Origin: Sphingomonadales bacterium BRH_c42
Lineage (GTDB): Bacteria; Pseudomonadota; Alphaproteobacteria; Sphingomonadales; Sphingomonadaceae
Assembly (NCBI GenBank): GCA_001516125.1
Contig: LOEX01000131.1
Location: forward strand, 1 to 44,369
Direction of reading: 5' to 3'
DNA: 44,369 bases
Position numbers and translations under genes: made by a program. Positions within the stretch are counted from its first letter, which is position 1; each line of letters begins with the position of its first letter. The notes under the pieces are model-generated. The model had not been told where the DNA came from and ran no database searches. It saw nothing but the letters and a program-made list of their open reading frames with translations. This document shows positions 34,626 through 42,736 of the stretch, one piece after another.

Positions 34626-35105
34626 ATGGCTGAACCGGGAAATTGCACGCCGCAGGGCAGACAGGCATGGATCGCGGCGCTGGGGCAGCCTCGCGCAGCT
34701 GCCACGCTCGATCCGGTCGCCCTGCGCTTCGTCCGGTATTTGCGGTTGATCGCGATACACCGCTGCGCGCGCCGCGATCCTGTGCCCGAACTGGTGGCGC
34801 AGACCGGCTGCATCGCGCTGGCGGTGAAGGCGCTGCAACTGGCCGAGGCGCTGGGCTGGTCCTGGCCCGAGCCCATCCAGCTTCGCCGCTTCTGCTGCGG
34901 TGTGCTCAGCCATGACGAGGTCACGATTGGCGCACTGGTGGAGGCAACCCGCAGCCATGACCGCGCGCACTTCGCTGCTCAGATCGCCGGACTGGTCCGG
35001 CCCGAGCGGATCGAGCACCTGTGGCAGGCTTCGCTCGAACTGGTGGCTTGCGAGGCTGCTCGGGCTTGTGGCAACCACGGCGGCGGAGTACCGCGTATCG
35101 CATGA
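34626..35105 (+). CDS. Conserved hypothetical protein, coupled to gltX
   Basis: This 159-residue protein looks genuine. It has a helical middle (DPVALRFVRYLRLIAIHRCA), a CC pair in LRRFCCGVLSHDEVTI, and few low-complexity runs. The pattern recalls small sphingomonad proteins of the DUF6628 type, but I cannot confirm that. No signal peptide or clear membrane segment is seen. Its stop overlaps the gltX ATG (ATGA), so gltX is probably translationally coupled to it. GGAGG is 15 bases before the ATG, rather far. A reverse-strand open frame over the same bases (35078 to 34584) is judged a shadow. Confidence 0.68.
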   Translation: MAEPGNCTPQGRQAWIAALGQPRAAATLDPVALRFVRYLRLIAIHRCARRDPVPELVAQTGCIALAVKALQLAEALGWSWPEPIQLRRFCCGVLSHDEVTIGALVEATRSHDRAHFAAQIAGLVRPERIEHLWQASLELVACEAARACGNHGGGVPRIA

Positions 35106-36448
35106 TTACCACCCGTTTTGCGCCCTCTCCAACCGGCAGATTGCATGTCGGCAATATCCGCACCGCGCTCCACAACTGGATGCTCGCGAGGAAGTCGGGA
35201 GGCCGCTTCCTGCTGCGGATCGACGATACCGATGCCGAACGTTCGAGGGAAGAATTTGTCGATGCCATCCGCGCCGACCTCGCCTGGCTGGGGCTGGCGC
35301 CTGATGGCGAGGAGCGTCAGTCGCAGCGGCTGGCGATTTACGATGCCGCGTTCGTGGCCTTGCGCGCGGCAGGCCGGGTCTATCCTTGTTATGAGAGCGG
35401 GCAGGAACTCGATCTCAAGCGCAAGATTGCGCTGGGGCGCGGGCTGCCGCCGATTTATGATCGCGCGGCGCTGGCGCTGAGCGATGCCGAACGCGCTGCG
35501 AAGGAAGCGGCTGGGATTGCCCCGCACTGGCGCTTCCAGCTCGATCACGCCGAGCCGATCGAGTGGGAGGATGGCATTCGCGGGCACCAGCATTTCGATC
35601 CCGCGGCCCTATCCGATCCGGTGATCCGCCGTGCCGATGGATCGTGGCTCTATATGCTGCCGAGCGCGGTCGATGACATCGATATGGGCGTCACGCATGT
35701 GCTGCGCGGCGAGGATCATGTCTCGAATACAGCCGTGCAAATACAGATGTTTACCGCACTACTTGCTGCGCAGCATGGGGCGCGGCAAAATCTGCCGCAC
35801 TTCGCGCACGAGGCGCTGCTGGTGGGGAGCGAGGGCAAGCTGTCGAAGCGGCTGGGCGCGCTGGGCTGCGATGCGTTTCGCAACAAGGGGATCGAGCCGC
35901 AGGCGCTGGTCGCGCTGCTGGCGCGGCTGGGCACTTCGCTGCCGGTCGAGCCGATTGCGGATCGCGCCGCGCTGATCGAGAGCTTCGATCTATCGATCTT
36001 CGGCCGTGCCCCGGCAAGGTTCGACGATGCCGAGCTCGAACGGATCAACAAGGCCATTATTCACCAGCTCGAATTCGCCGAGGTCAAAGACCGCCTGCCC
36101 GGCGGAATGGACGAGGCCGGCTGGCACGCAGTGCGGCCCAACCTGTCGCACGTCGGGGAAGCGGGCGAATGGTGGCGGCACGTCACCGGCCCGATCGAGC
36201 AGCCGGATTTTTCAGGCGAGGACCGCGCCTATCTCGCTGAAGCTGTGCGGCTGTTTGTGTGGGGCGATGACCCCTGGCACGCGCTGACGGGTGCGCTCAA
36301 GGATGCGACCGGTCGCAAAGGCAAGGCGCTGTTCCTGCCGCTGCGCCAGGCGCTCACCGGCATGGACCACGGCCCCGACATGGCCGAACTTTTGCCGCTG
36401 ATCGGCGACGCCGAGGCGCGGGCACGGTTGGAGCGCGCGGCTACCTAA
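35102..36448 (+). CDS. gltX: Glutamate--tRNA ligase
   Basis: GltX charges tRNA-Glu (and in some bacteria tRNA-Gln). The 448-residue protein has the class I signatures: FAPSPTGRLHVGN at residues 6-18 (HIGH-like) and GKLSKRLG near residue 250 (KMSKS-like). The conserved GEDHVSNTAVQIQMF segment lies between. Alphaproteobacteria often carry two gltX genes, and this compact form could be either the general or the specialised copy. The ATG at 35102 overlaps the stop of the upstream gene. It converges on pyk with only 23 bases between. Confidence 0.95.
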   Translation: MITTRFAPSPTGRLHVGNIRTALHNWMLARKSGGRFLLRIDDTDAERSREEFVDAIRADLAWLGLAPDGEERQSQRLAIYDAAFVALRAAGRVYPCYESGQELDLKRKIALGRGLPPIYDRAALALSDAERAAKEAAGIAPHWRFQLDHAEPIEWEDGIRGHQHFDPAALSDPVIRRADGSWLYMLPSAVDDIDMGVTHVLRGEDHVSNTAVQIQMFTALLAAQHGARQNLPHFAHEALLVGSEGKLSKRLGALGCDAFRNKGIEPQALVALLARLGTSLPVEPIADRAALIESFDLSIFGRAPARFDDAELERINKAIIHQLEFAEVKDRLPGGMDEAGWHAVRPNLSHVGEAGEWWRHVTGPIEQPDFSGEDRAYLAEAVRLFVWGDDPWHALTGALKDATGRKGKALFLPLRQALTGMDHGPDMAELLPLIGDAEARARLERAAT

Positions 36449-36471
36449 GCTCCAATTCAGGAGTGGCCATT

Positions 36472-37941
36472 CTATCCCCCATGCTTCTCCAGCTCGTCGC
36501 CGGCCAGCGTCACCACATGCAGCAGGTTGGTGCTGCCCGGCGTCCCGAAGGGAACGCCTGCCAGGGCAATCAGCTTTGACCCGGCCTGGCCCAGGCCATG
36601 ACGCAGCGCCATGCGTTTGCCCTTGCCGATCATTTCCTCAAAACTGCCAATATCCTTGGTCATCACCGCATGCGCGCCCCACAGCAATGCGACGCGCCGC
36701 GCGGTGCGCAGCGATGGGGTGAGCACCAGCATCGGCGTGGCCGGGCGCTCGCGTGCCACGCGCCGCGCGGTCGATCCCGAGGAGGTGAACACGGTGATCG
36801 CGCTGATCGCAACCGTATCGGCGATGGTCATGCAGGCGTGGCTCAGCGCATCGGCGGTGGTCGGATCGGGCCGCGTTTCGAGGAAGCGCACGCGCGCCTT
36901 GTAACCTTCGTCCTGTTCGACCTGCACCGCGATCTTGTCCATGATCGTCACCGCCTCTTCGGGCCATTCGCCCGCCGCCGTCTCGGCGCTCAGCATCACC
37001 GCATCGGCACCGTCATAGACCGCATTGGCGACGTCGGAGACTTCGGCGCGCGTCGGGGTGGGGCTTTCGATCATCGATTCGAGCATCTGCGTCGCCACGA
37101 TCACCGGCTTGCCCGCGGTGCGCGCGGCATTGACGATCCGTTTCTGCAGTGGGGGGACTTCCTGCGGCTCAAGCTCGACCCCCAGATCGCCGCGCGCCAC
37201 CATGATCCCGTCGCTGAGTTCGATGATTTCGCCCAGCCGCCGCACCGCCATCGGCTTTTCGATCTTGGCGCACAAAGCGGCCCTGCCGCCGATCAGCTTG
37301 CGCGCTTCGGCAAGGTCTTCGGGGCGCTGCACGAAGCTCAAGCCCACCCAGTCAACGCCTTGTTCGATGGCAAAGGCAAGATCGCGGCGGTCCTTCTCGG
37401 TCAGCGCGGGGATCGGCACTTCGGCATCGGGCACGTTCACGCCCTTGCGATCGGAGATTACCCCGCCAACCTCCGCCGAACAGAGAATTTCATCGGCACC
37501 GGCGCGGATCACCCGCAGGCGGATCTTGCCATCGTTGATCAGCAGCCGCTGGCCCTTTTCGAGAATGCCGAAGAGTTCCGGGTGCGGCAGGCAGGCGCGC
37601 GTTTCATCGCCGGGTGCGGGATTGCGGTCGAGCGTGAAGTGGCCCGAATGCCGGATCACCGCCTGCCCGTCCTTGAACGTGCCTACGCGCAGCTTGGGCC
37701 CTTGCAGGTCCGCCAGGATCGCGATCGGGCGGCCATATTCCTTTTCGAGCGCCCGGATCGCCGCAATGGTTTCGCCGTGGACTGCGTGATCGCCGTGGCT
37801 CATGTTGACGCGGAAGGCATCGGCCCCCGCCTTGAGCAGCCGCGCCAGCATCTCCGGCGAGCGGCTGGCCGGGCCGACGGTTGCGAGGATCTTGACCTTG
37901 CGGCCCCTTGGATCGAGCCGATCGTGCGCTGGCTTTGACAT
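36472..37941 (-). CDS. pyk: Pyruvate kinase
   Basis: Pyruvate kinase converts phosphoenolpyruvate and ADP to pyruvate and ATP, the last step of the lower glycolytic / Entner-Doudoroff route. The 489-residue protein begins KILATVGPASRSPEML and has RVNMSHG (more often RLNFSHG), the catalytic-lysine segment LCAKIEKPMAV and the MVARGDLGVELEPQEVP metal-binding motif. The C-terminal allosteric domain carries FTSSGSTARRVARERPATP. The start ATG at 37941 has a weak ribosome-binding site. It is divergent from the DUF1244 gene across 45 bases. Confidence 0.97.
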   Translation of the reverse strand: MSKPAHDRLDPRGRKVKILATVGPASRSPEMLARLLKAGADAFRVNMSHGDHAVHGETIAAIRALEKEYGRPIAILADLQGPKLRVGTFKDGQAVIRHSGHFTLDRNPAPGDETRACLPHPELFGILEKGQRLLINDGKIRLRVIRAGADEILCSAEVGGVISDRKGVNVPDAEVPIPALTEKDRRDLAFAIEQGVDWVGLSFVQRPEDLAEARKLIGGRAALCAKIEKPMAVRRLGEIIELSDGIMVARGDLGVELEPQEVPPLQKRIVNAARTAGKPVIVATQMLESMIESPTPTRAEVSDVANAVYDGADAVMLSAETAAGEWPEEAVTIMDKIAVQVEQDEGYKARVRFLETRPDPTTADALSHACMTIADTVAISAITVFTSSGSTARRVARERPATPMLVLTPSLRTARRVALLWGAHAVMTKDIGSFEEMIGKGKRMALRHGLGQAGSKLIALAGVPFGTPGSTNLLHVVTLAGDELEKHGG

Positions 37942-37986
37942 GGCGGGAAGCTATGGCACAGCTGTATTGCAAGACAAGGAATAGTG

Positions 37987-38316
37987 ATGATGGATACGAA
38001 TGCGCCCGAAACAACCGGCGACCCCCTCGACCGGCTCGATGACGCGGTCGCCGCTGCCGCGTTCCGCCGCCTGGTTCGGCATTTGCGCCATCGCCACGAT
38101 GCGCAGAACATCGATCTGATGGGGCTTGCAGGCTTCTGCCGCAATTGCCTGGCCGATTGGATACGCGATGCCGGATATGACGGCGACAAGGCCGAAGCGC
38201 GCGCATTGATCCACGGCATGCCGATGGATGAATGGAAGGCGACCCGGCAGACGCCCGCCACCGCAGAACAGATCGCCGCGATGGAAGCGAGCCTGTCAAA
38301 GAACGCACAGGAATAA
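37987..38316 (+). CDS. DUF1244 domain-containing protein
   Basis: This protein of about 109 residues matches the small DUF1244 family of proteobacteria: AAFRRLVRHLRHRHDAQNIDLM followed by GLAGFCRNCLADWI, which contains two conserved cysteines three apart, and GMPMDEWKA. The CxxC could bind metal or be redox active; the role is unknown. GTG at 37984 and ATGs at 37987 and 37990 are all possible starts; AAGGA at 37976-37980 favours one of the ATGs. Confidence 0.9.
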   Translation: MMDTNAPETTGDPLDRLDDAVAAAAFRRLVRHLRHRHDAQNIDLMGLAGFCRNCLADWIRDAGYDGDKAEARALIHGMPMDEWKATRQTPATAEQIAAMEASLSKNAQE

Positions 38317-38397
38317 TCGCCCGCCGATCTTCACCCGCGCGGCACGGCTGGCTATCGCGCCGCCAAGTGATTCTTATTGCAATGGAGACTGCAACTC

Positions 38398-38634
38398 ATG
38401 GCTGAAGCCACCGACGACCGCCTGCGCCTTCTGATCGAGCGCATCGAACGCCTTGAAGAAGAGAAGAAGGGTATCGCCGATGACATCCGCGATGTCTATT
38501 CAGAGGGGAAGGCCGTGGGTTATGATGCCAAGATCATGCGTCAGTGCGTTCGGCTTAGAAAAATGAAGCCCGATGATCGGCACGAAATGGAGACCATCCT
38601 CGAAGTTTACAAAGCGGCCCTGGGCTTGGGTTGA
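38398..38634 (+). CDS. gapR: GapR-family DNA-binding protein (DUF2312)
   Basis: The 78-residue protein matches the DUF2312 family. Caulobacter GapR, its best-known member, binds AT-rich and overtwisted DNA and helps replication and chromosome organisation. Characteristic features are the first coiled-coil helix (RLLIERIERLEEEKKGIADDI), RDVYSEGKAVGYDAKIMRQ and RKMKPDDRHEMETILEVYKAALG. The ATG at 38398 has TGGAGA 9 bases upstream. It is an essential gene in Caulobacter; essentiality here is inference. Confidence 0.93.
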   Translation: MAEATDDRLRLLIERIERLEEEKKGIADDIRDVYSEGKAVGYDAKIMRQCVRLRKMKPDDRHEMETILEVYKAALGLG

Positions 38635-38689
38635 TTCACTCCTTGCCTGTATTACAAGGGCAACACGCAAACAGGCATAGGAGCAAGGC

Positions 38690-39037
38690 ATGGCTGGACC
38701 CTGGAAGGACGCGCGCGGCGTGATCGTCACTACCACCCCCACGATCGAAGGTCGGCCGATCCGGCAGTATCTGGGGATCGTGACCGGCGAGGTGATCGTG
38801 GGCGCCAATATCTTTCGCGATCTGTTCGCCAATATCCGCGACATCGTGGGCGGGCGTTCGGGCAGCTATGAGCGCATCCTTGCCGAGGCGCGCGAGCAGG
38901 CGATCGAGGAATTGCAGGCCGAATGCGCGACGCGCGGCGGCAATGCGGTGGTCGGCGTCGATCTCGATTATGAGGTGATCGGCCAGAACGGTTCGATGCT
39001 GATGGTCAGCGCCAGCGGCACCGCGGTGGTTGTGTAA
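38690..39037 (+). CDS. YbjQ / UPF0145 family protein
   Basis: This 115-residue protein belongs to the UPF0145 (YbjQ, DUF74) family, small pentameric beta-rich proteins suggested to bind heavy metals. Conserved features include the [19 protein letters not shown] segment and the C-terminal [16 protein letters not shown]. No cysteine or histidine cluster is seen, so a metal role is not obvious from this copy. AGGAG lies 6 bases before the ATG at 38690. Confidence 0.92.
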   Translation: MAGPWKDARGVIVTTTPTIEGRPIRQYLGIVTGEVIVGANIFRDLFANIRDIVGGRSGSYERILAEAREQAIEELQAECATRGGNAVVGVDLDYEVIGQNGSMLMVSASGTAVVV

Positions 39038-39097
39038 GCGCCCGCTCTCGGCTAGGGCGCGCCGCAGTTTCCAACACCAGCTGACGACACCAAAACT

Positions 39098-39841
39098 ATG
39101 GCAGGCCATTCCAAATTCAAGAACATCATGCACCGCAAGGGTGCGCAGGACAAGAAACGCTCGGGGCTGTTTTCCAAGCTCAGCCGCGAGATTACCGTCG
39201 CCGCCAAAATGGGGATGTCCGATCCTGACATGAACCCGCGCCTGCGGCTGGCGATCAACGCGGCCAAGGCACAGTCGATGCCCAAGGACAATATCCAGCG
39301 CGCGATCGACAAGGCCAGCGCTGCGGGCGGCGAGGACTATATGGAGGTCCGCTACGAAGGATATGGTCCGGCCGGGGTGGCGTTGATCGTCGAGGCGCTG
39401 ACCGACAATCGCAACCGCACCGCCACCAATGTCCGCACCGCGTTCAGCAAGAATGGCGGCAACCTGGGCAGCGAAGGCTCGGTCAGCCACGGGTTCGAAC
39501 GGCTCGGCCTGATCGAATATCCGTCCGGAGCGGGCGACGAGGACAAGGTCCTCGAAGCCGCCATCGAAGCGGGTGCGCAGGACGTCGAATCTTCCGAAGA
39601 CGGCCACGAGATCTGGACCGCGCCAGAAGACCTGCACGAGGTTGCGGGCAACCTCGAGGCTGCACTGGGCGAGGCCGAAAGCGTCAAGCTGGCGTGGAAG
39701 CCCAGCCTTACGGTCGAAATCGACGAGGGTGCAGCGGCCACACTGCTGAGGCTGGTCGATACGCTCGACGACGATGACGACGTGCAGACCGTGTGGGGCA
39801 ATTACGAGATAGCCGACGAGATCATGGAGAAGCTCGGCTGA
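39098..39841 (+). CDS. YebC/PmpR-family regulator
   Basis: This 247-residue protein is of the YebC/TACO1 type: [21 protein letters not shown] at the N-terminus, then [21 protein letters not shown], with an acidic C-terminal domain. Members are described as DNA-binding regulators, and more recent work links some to relief of ribosome stalling; which applies here is open. It lies directly upstream of ruvC, the usual bacterial arrangement, and its stop overlaps the proposed ruvC start. Confidence 0.95.
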   Translation: MAGHSKFKNIMHRKGAQDKKRSGLFSKLSREITVAAKMGMSDPDMNPRLRLAINAAKAQSMPKDNIQRAIDKASAAGGEDYMEVRYEGYGPAGVALIVEALTDNRNRTATNVRTAFSKNGGNLGSEGSVSHGFERLGLIEYPSGAGDEDKVLEAAIEAGAQDVESSEDGHEIWTAPEDLHEVAGNLEAALGEAESVKLAWKPSLTVEIDEGAAATLLRLVDTLDDDDDVQTVWGNYEIADEIMEKLG

Positions 39842-40329
39842 TCGTCCTCGGCCTTGATCCATCGCTGTCCTGCACCGGATGGGGCGTCGTGCGAGCCGAG
39901 GGATCGCGCATCGCGCATGTCGCCAACGGCGAGGTCAGGACCGATGCCAGGGCTCCCATCGCCGAACGGTTGGCGCAGCTTCACCGGGAAATTGCGGCGG
40001 TGATCGCCGCGTATGCGCCCGGGCGAGCCGCGGCCGAGGAGATCTTCGTCAACAAGAACCCGCAATCGACATTGAAGCTGGCTCAGGCGCGCGGCGCGGT
40101 GCTGGCGGCTTGCGGGGCAGCCTATGATGGCAGAGGACTGGAAGTGCGCGAACACGCCGCACGGCTGGTCAAGAAGGCCGTGGTCGGTACAGGCGCGGCG
40201 GAGAAGGCGCAGGTCCAGGCGATGCTGAAAATCCTCCTGCCAGGCGCAGCAATCACAGGCGTCGACGCCGCCGATGCGCTGGCAGTGGCGATTGCCGATG
40301 CGCATCTGTCAGGGCGGACGGAGGTTTGA
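39838..40329 (+). CDS. ruvC: Holliday junction resolvase RuvC, probable CTG start
   Basis: RuvC cuts Holliday junctions during recombination, working with RuvAB. With the CTG at 39838 as start, the 163-residue protein begins [16 protein letters not shown], and its catalytic residues fall as in E. coli: Asp7, a Glu at 67 or 68 in [11 protein letters not shown], and Asp143 and Asp146 in [16 protein letters not shown] at 39826-39829 is 8 bases upstream. The CTG overlaps the yebC stop (CTGA), mimicking the common ATGA coupling. The next in-frame ATG, at 39793, adds 15 non-family residues inside yebC, so it is less likely. Confidence 0.93.
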   Translation: MIVLGLDPSLSCTGWGVVRAEGSRIAHVANGEVRTDARAPIAERLAQLHREIAAVIAAYAPGRAAAEEIFVNKNPQSTLKLAQARGAVLAACGAAYDGRGLEVREHAARLVKKAVVGTGAAEKAQVQAMLKILLPGAAITGVDAADALAVAIADAHLSGRTEV

Positions 40330-40671
40330 GTGATCCACCTTTACGGCATTCCCAATTGCGACACGGTGAAAAAGGCGCGGAGCTGGCTCGATGCGCGGGG
40401 AGATGCCTTCGCCTTCCACGATTACAAGAAGGAAGGCGCCGATCCGGCGCGCCTTGCCGCATGGGCGGATGCAGCCGGGTGGGAGGCGCTGCTCAACCGG
40501 CGCGGCACAACATTTCGTAAGCTGCCTGACGCGGACAAGGCGGATATCGACCGTGCCAAGGCGTTGGCATTGATGGCGGCGCATCCGTCGTTGATCAAGC
40601 GCCCCATCGTTGAGCACGCAGGAGGAATTCTGGTGGGGTTCAGCGGGGACGAATGGGAAGCCGTTCTCTAG
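40330..40671 (+). CDS. ArsC/Spx family reductase-like protein (YffB type)
   Basis: This 113-residue protein has the thioredoxin-like ArsC fold: MIHLYGIPNCDTVKKARSWLD, with one active-site cysteine at residue 10, and a C-terminal SLIKRPIVE segment with the conserved Arg. Members act as arsenate reductases, Spx-type regulators or poorly known glutathione-linked proteins (YffB). With a single N-terminal cysteine and no CxxC, the YffB-like assignment is best. The start is GTG at 40330, immediately after the ruvC stop, with GGAGG 6 bases upstream, so it is probably co-transcribed with yebC-ruvC. Confidence 0.9.
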   Translation: MIHLYGIPNCDTVKKARSWLDARGDAFAFHDYKKEGADPARLAAWADAAGWEALLNRRGTTFRKLPDADKADIDRAKALALMAAHPSLIKRPIVEHAGGILVGFSGDEWEAVL

Positions 40672-40680
40672 CTGGCGGCT

Positions 40681-40854
40681 CTAGTCGGCGTCCGGTCCCC
40701 AGTCGCTATGGTCAAGGCCGGTCTGGCCGGAGACCTTCCGGGCCTGCTGGCCGGCCAGGTGCTGGATATCGTCCTTCATCGCAGTTACATCGTAACCTGC
40801 GCCCCACAGGCCAATCATGACGATAAGCGTCGCCAGGAGAAGCTTCTTGAACAT
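40681..40854 (-). CDS. 57-residue small protein with N-terminal hydrophobic segment
   Basis: This short reverse-strand frame encodes 57 residues. It has a basic start (MFKKLL), a hydrophobic segment to about residue 20 (LLLATLIVMIGLWGAG), a middle with HLAGQQARKVSGQ and an acidic tail ending DWGPDAD. The layout fits a signal-anchored or exported small protein. The ribosome-binding site is weak. It is convergent with the ArsC-like gene (9 bases apart) and divergent from the GDPD gene. I do not recognise the family. The alternative, non-coding DNA, cannot be excluded. Confidence 0.5.
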   Translation of the reverse strand: MFKKLLLATLIVMIGLWGAGYDVTAMKDDIQHLAGQQARKVSGQTGLDHSDWGPDAD

Positions 40855-40888
40855 AGCCGCACGATTTTGCCCGATTTGGCCTAACGAA

Positions 40889-41944
40889 ATGTTAATCAGG
40901 GCTCTGATCGCGATGTTAACCAGCCTCGGTATCGGTCTTGGCCTCGCTCAACCGGCTGCGGCTGCGGGGACGGACATGCAGATCATCGCGCATCGCGGCG
41001 CCAGCGCCGAACGGCCGGAGCATACGCTTGCAGCCTATGAACGGGCGATCGATCAGGGCGCCGATTTCATCGAGCCCGACCTGGTTGTCACGCGCGATCT
41101 GGTATTGATCTCGCGCCATGAAAACGAGCTTTCGGACACCACCGATGTCGCCTCGCGCGAGGAATTCGAGAGCCGCCGCCGCGAAAAGACCATCGACGGG
41201 CAGCGCGTGGCCGGCTGGTTTGCCGAGGATTTCACCCTGGCTGAAATCCGCATGTTGCGCGTGCTTGAGCGCATTCCCTCGATCCGTCCGGCCAACGCGC
41301 GATACAACGGCCTCTATCAGGTGGCCACGTTTGACGAGATCGTCCAGCTTGTGCGCGTGAAGGAGGCCGAAACCGGGCGGCGGATCGGCCTTTACCCCGA
41401 ACTCAAACACCCCGGCTTCCTGTTGCAGGAGGCGGGCATCGATACGGTCGATCTCCTGGCCGGGGCGCTGCGCAGGCACGGGCTCGATGGTGCGGGTAGC
41501 CGCGTGATCGTCCAGTCGTTCGAAATCGCGCCCTTGCAGCGGCTTCGCCGGATGCTCGACGTCAGGCTGGCGCAGTTGATCGCGCACGAAGGCGGCCCCG
41601 CCGATGAACCGGGCATGCGTTATGCCGAAATGATCGCGCCCAGCGGCCTCAAGGCAATCGCCAGATATGCCGATGCGATCGGGGTCGACGTGCGATTGGT
41701 GCTTGGCGCGGAGGGCACGCCCACCACCCTGGTGGCAGATGCGAAGGCGGCAGGGCTCGAAGTGCACGCCTGGACCGTGCGACCGGAAAATGCCTTCCTG
41801 CCCGCCGCGCTCAAATCGCCGGGCGGCGATGCGGTGCATGGCAATGCCGCACAATTGCTCGAGATGCTGCGGAAGGCCGGTGTTGATGCGGTCTTCACCG
41901 ATGCCCCCGCGCTTGCGAACGAGCTCAGGCCGCCCGCACCGTGA
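40889..41944 (+). CDS. Glycerophosphodiester phosphodiesterase (GDPD), exported
   Basis: This 351-residue enzyme would hydrolyse deacylated phospholipid head groups (glycerophosphodiesters) to glycerol 3-phosphate and an alcohol. It has a signal peptide ending near AQPAAAAG (residue 27) and the GDPD catalytic motif IIAHRGASAERPEHT with His35, Glu62 and Asp64 in FIEPDLVVT, and His77 in SRHENE. A periplasmic GlpQ-like role is likely. The start may be ATG 40889 or, less likely, 40913; the open frame to 40817 is not supported. Its 3' end overlaps ubiG by 20 bases. Confidence 0.92.
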   Translation: MLIRALIAMLTSLGIGLGLAQPAAAAGTDMQIIAHRGASAERPEHTLAAYERAIDQGADFIEPDLVVTRDLVLISRHENELSDTTDVASREEFESRRREKTIDGQRVAGWFAEDFTLAEIRMLRVLERIPSIRPANARYNGLYQVATFDEIVQLVRVKEAETGRRIGLYPELKHPGFLLQEAGIDTVDLLAGALRRHGLDGAGSRVIVQSFEIAPLQRLRRMLDVRLAQLIAHEGGPADEPGMRYAEMIAPSGLKAIARYADAIGVDVRLVLGAEGTPTTLVADAKAAGLEVHAWTVRPENAFLPAALKSPGGDAVHGNAAQLLEMLRKAGVDAVFTDAPALANELRPPAP

Positions 41945-42683
41945 CGAGATAGTTGAGCGCCAGATCGCTCGACAAATGGAGCCCCTTGCCCGGGCTCCAT
42001 GAAATGCCCTGCGGCTCGCCCATCACGAGAGCCACTTCTGTAAGCAGGTCGCGCAGTTCGTCGGGAGTGACGAAATCGTCCCAGTCATGCGTGCCGCGCG
42101 GGACCATCCCCAGCCGCTCGGCCCCCTCGACCAGCAGCAGGCGGCTGGCCAGGGTGCGGTTGGGGGTGGAAAGCACCATCAGCCCGCCCGGCTTCAGCAC
42201 AGCTGCGAGGCTGGCGAGGAATGCGCGCTTGTCAGCGACGTGCTCGATCACCTCCATGCTGATGACGAGATCGAATGTGCCAATGTCGAGAAACGCAAGC
42301 TCGCCAGTGACGTAGCTGATGTCGAGGCCAGAGCCTTGCGCATGCGCCCGTGCGGCAGCGACGTTTTCGGGTGCGGCATCGACGCCGGTGACCTCTGCCC
42401 CCAGCCTTGCCAGCGGCTCGCACAGAAGGCCCGCGCCGCAACCTGCATCGAGCGCACGCTTGCCCGAAAGCGGGGCGAGCGATGCGGCAACGTCCGGCCA
42501 GTGCGCATCGATCGCCCCCCGGATGAAGCGCAGCCGCAGCGGATTGAGGCGGTGCAACGAGGCCATGGGCCCCCGGGGGTTCCACCACTCCAGCGCCAGT
42601 TTGCCGAAGTGTTCGGCTTCCTGTGGGCGTATGGTTGTGCCGTCCCAAGATTTGTTTGCAGCAGACGTTGTTGCATCGCTCAT
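41925..42683 (-). CDS. ubiG: Ubiquinone biosynthesis O-methyltransferase
   Basis: UbiG performs both O-methylation steps of ubiquinone synthesis using SAM. The 252-residue protein has the family N-terminal region (FGKLALEWWNPRGPMASLHRLNPLRLRFI) and the SAM-binding motif RALDAGCGAGLLCEPLARLG near residue 75. Later conserved segments include VEVIEHV-type SMEVIEHV and the GGLMVLSTPNRT strand. It is divergent from lysC (53 bases) and overlaps the GDPD gene tail to tail by 20 bases. Confidence 0.97.
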   Translation of the reverse strand: MSDATTSAANKSWDGTTIRPQEAEHFGKLALEWWNPRGPMASLHRLNPLRLRFIRGAIDAHWPDVAASLAPLSGKRALDAGCGAGLLCEPLARLGAEVTGVDAAPENVAAARAHAQGSGLDISYVTGELAFLDIGTFDLVISMEVIEHVADKRAFLASLAAVLKPGGLMVLSTPNRTLASRLLLVEGAERLGMVPRGTHDWDDFVTPDELRDLLTEVALVMGEPQGISWSPGKGLHLSSDLALNYLVTVRAA

Positions 42684-42736
42684 GCGCGGGCCCTAACAGG
42701 CCGAGGCGAAAGGCACCAGCAAAAGGGGGCTTCAAC

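Noticed and set aside
34584-35078. Reverse-strand frame overlapping the gene before gltX
   Set aside because: The forward frame shows a stop-start overlap with gltX and a more protein-like composition; the reverse frame is low-complexity and has no family resemblance.
42623-42736. 5' extension of lysC to an upstream ATG
   Set aside because: It would overlap the start of the divergent ubiG gene and adds residues with no similarity to aspartate kinases; TTG at 42737 has a good ribosome-binding site and gives the usual N-terminus.
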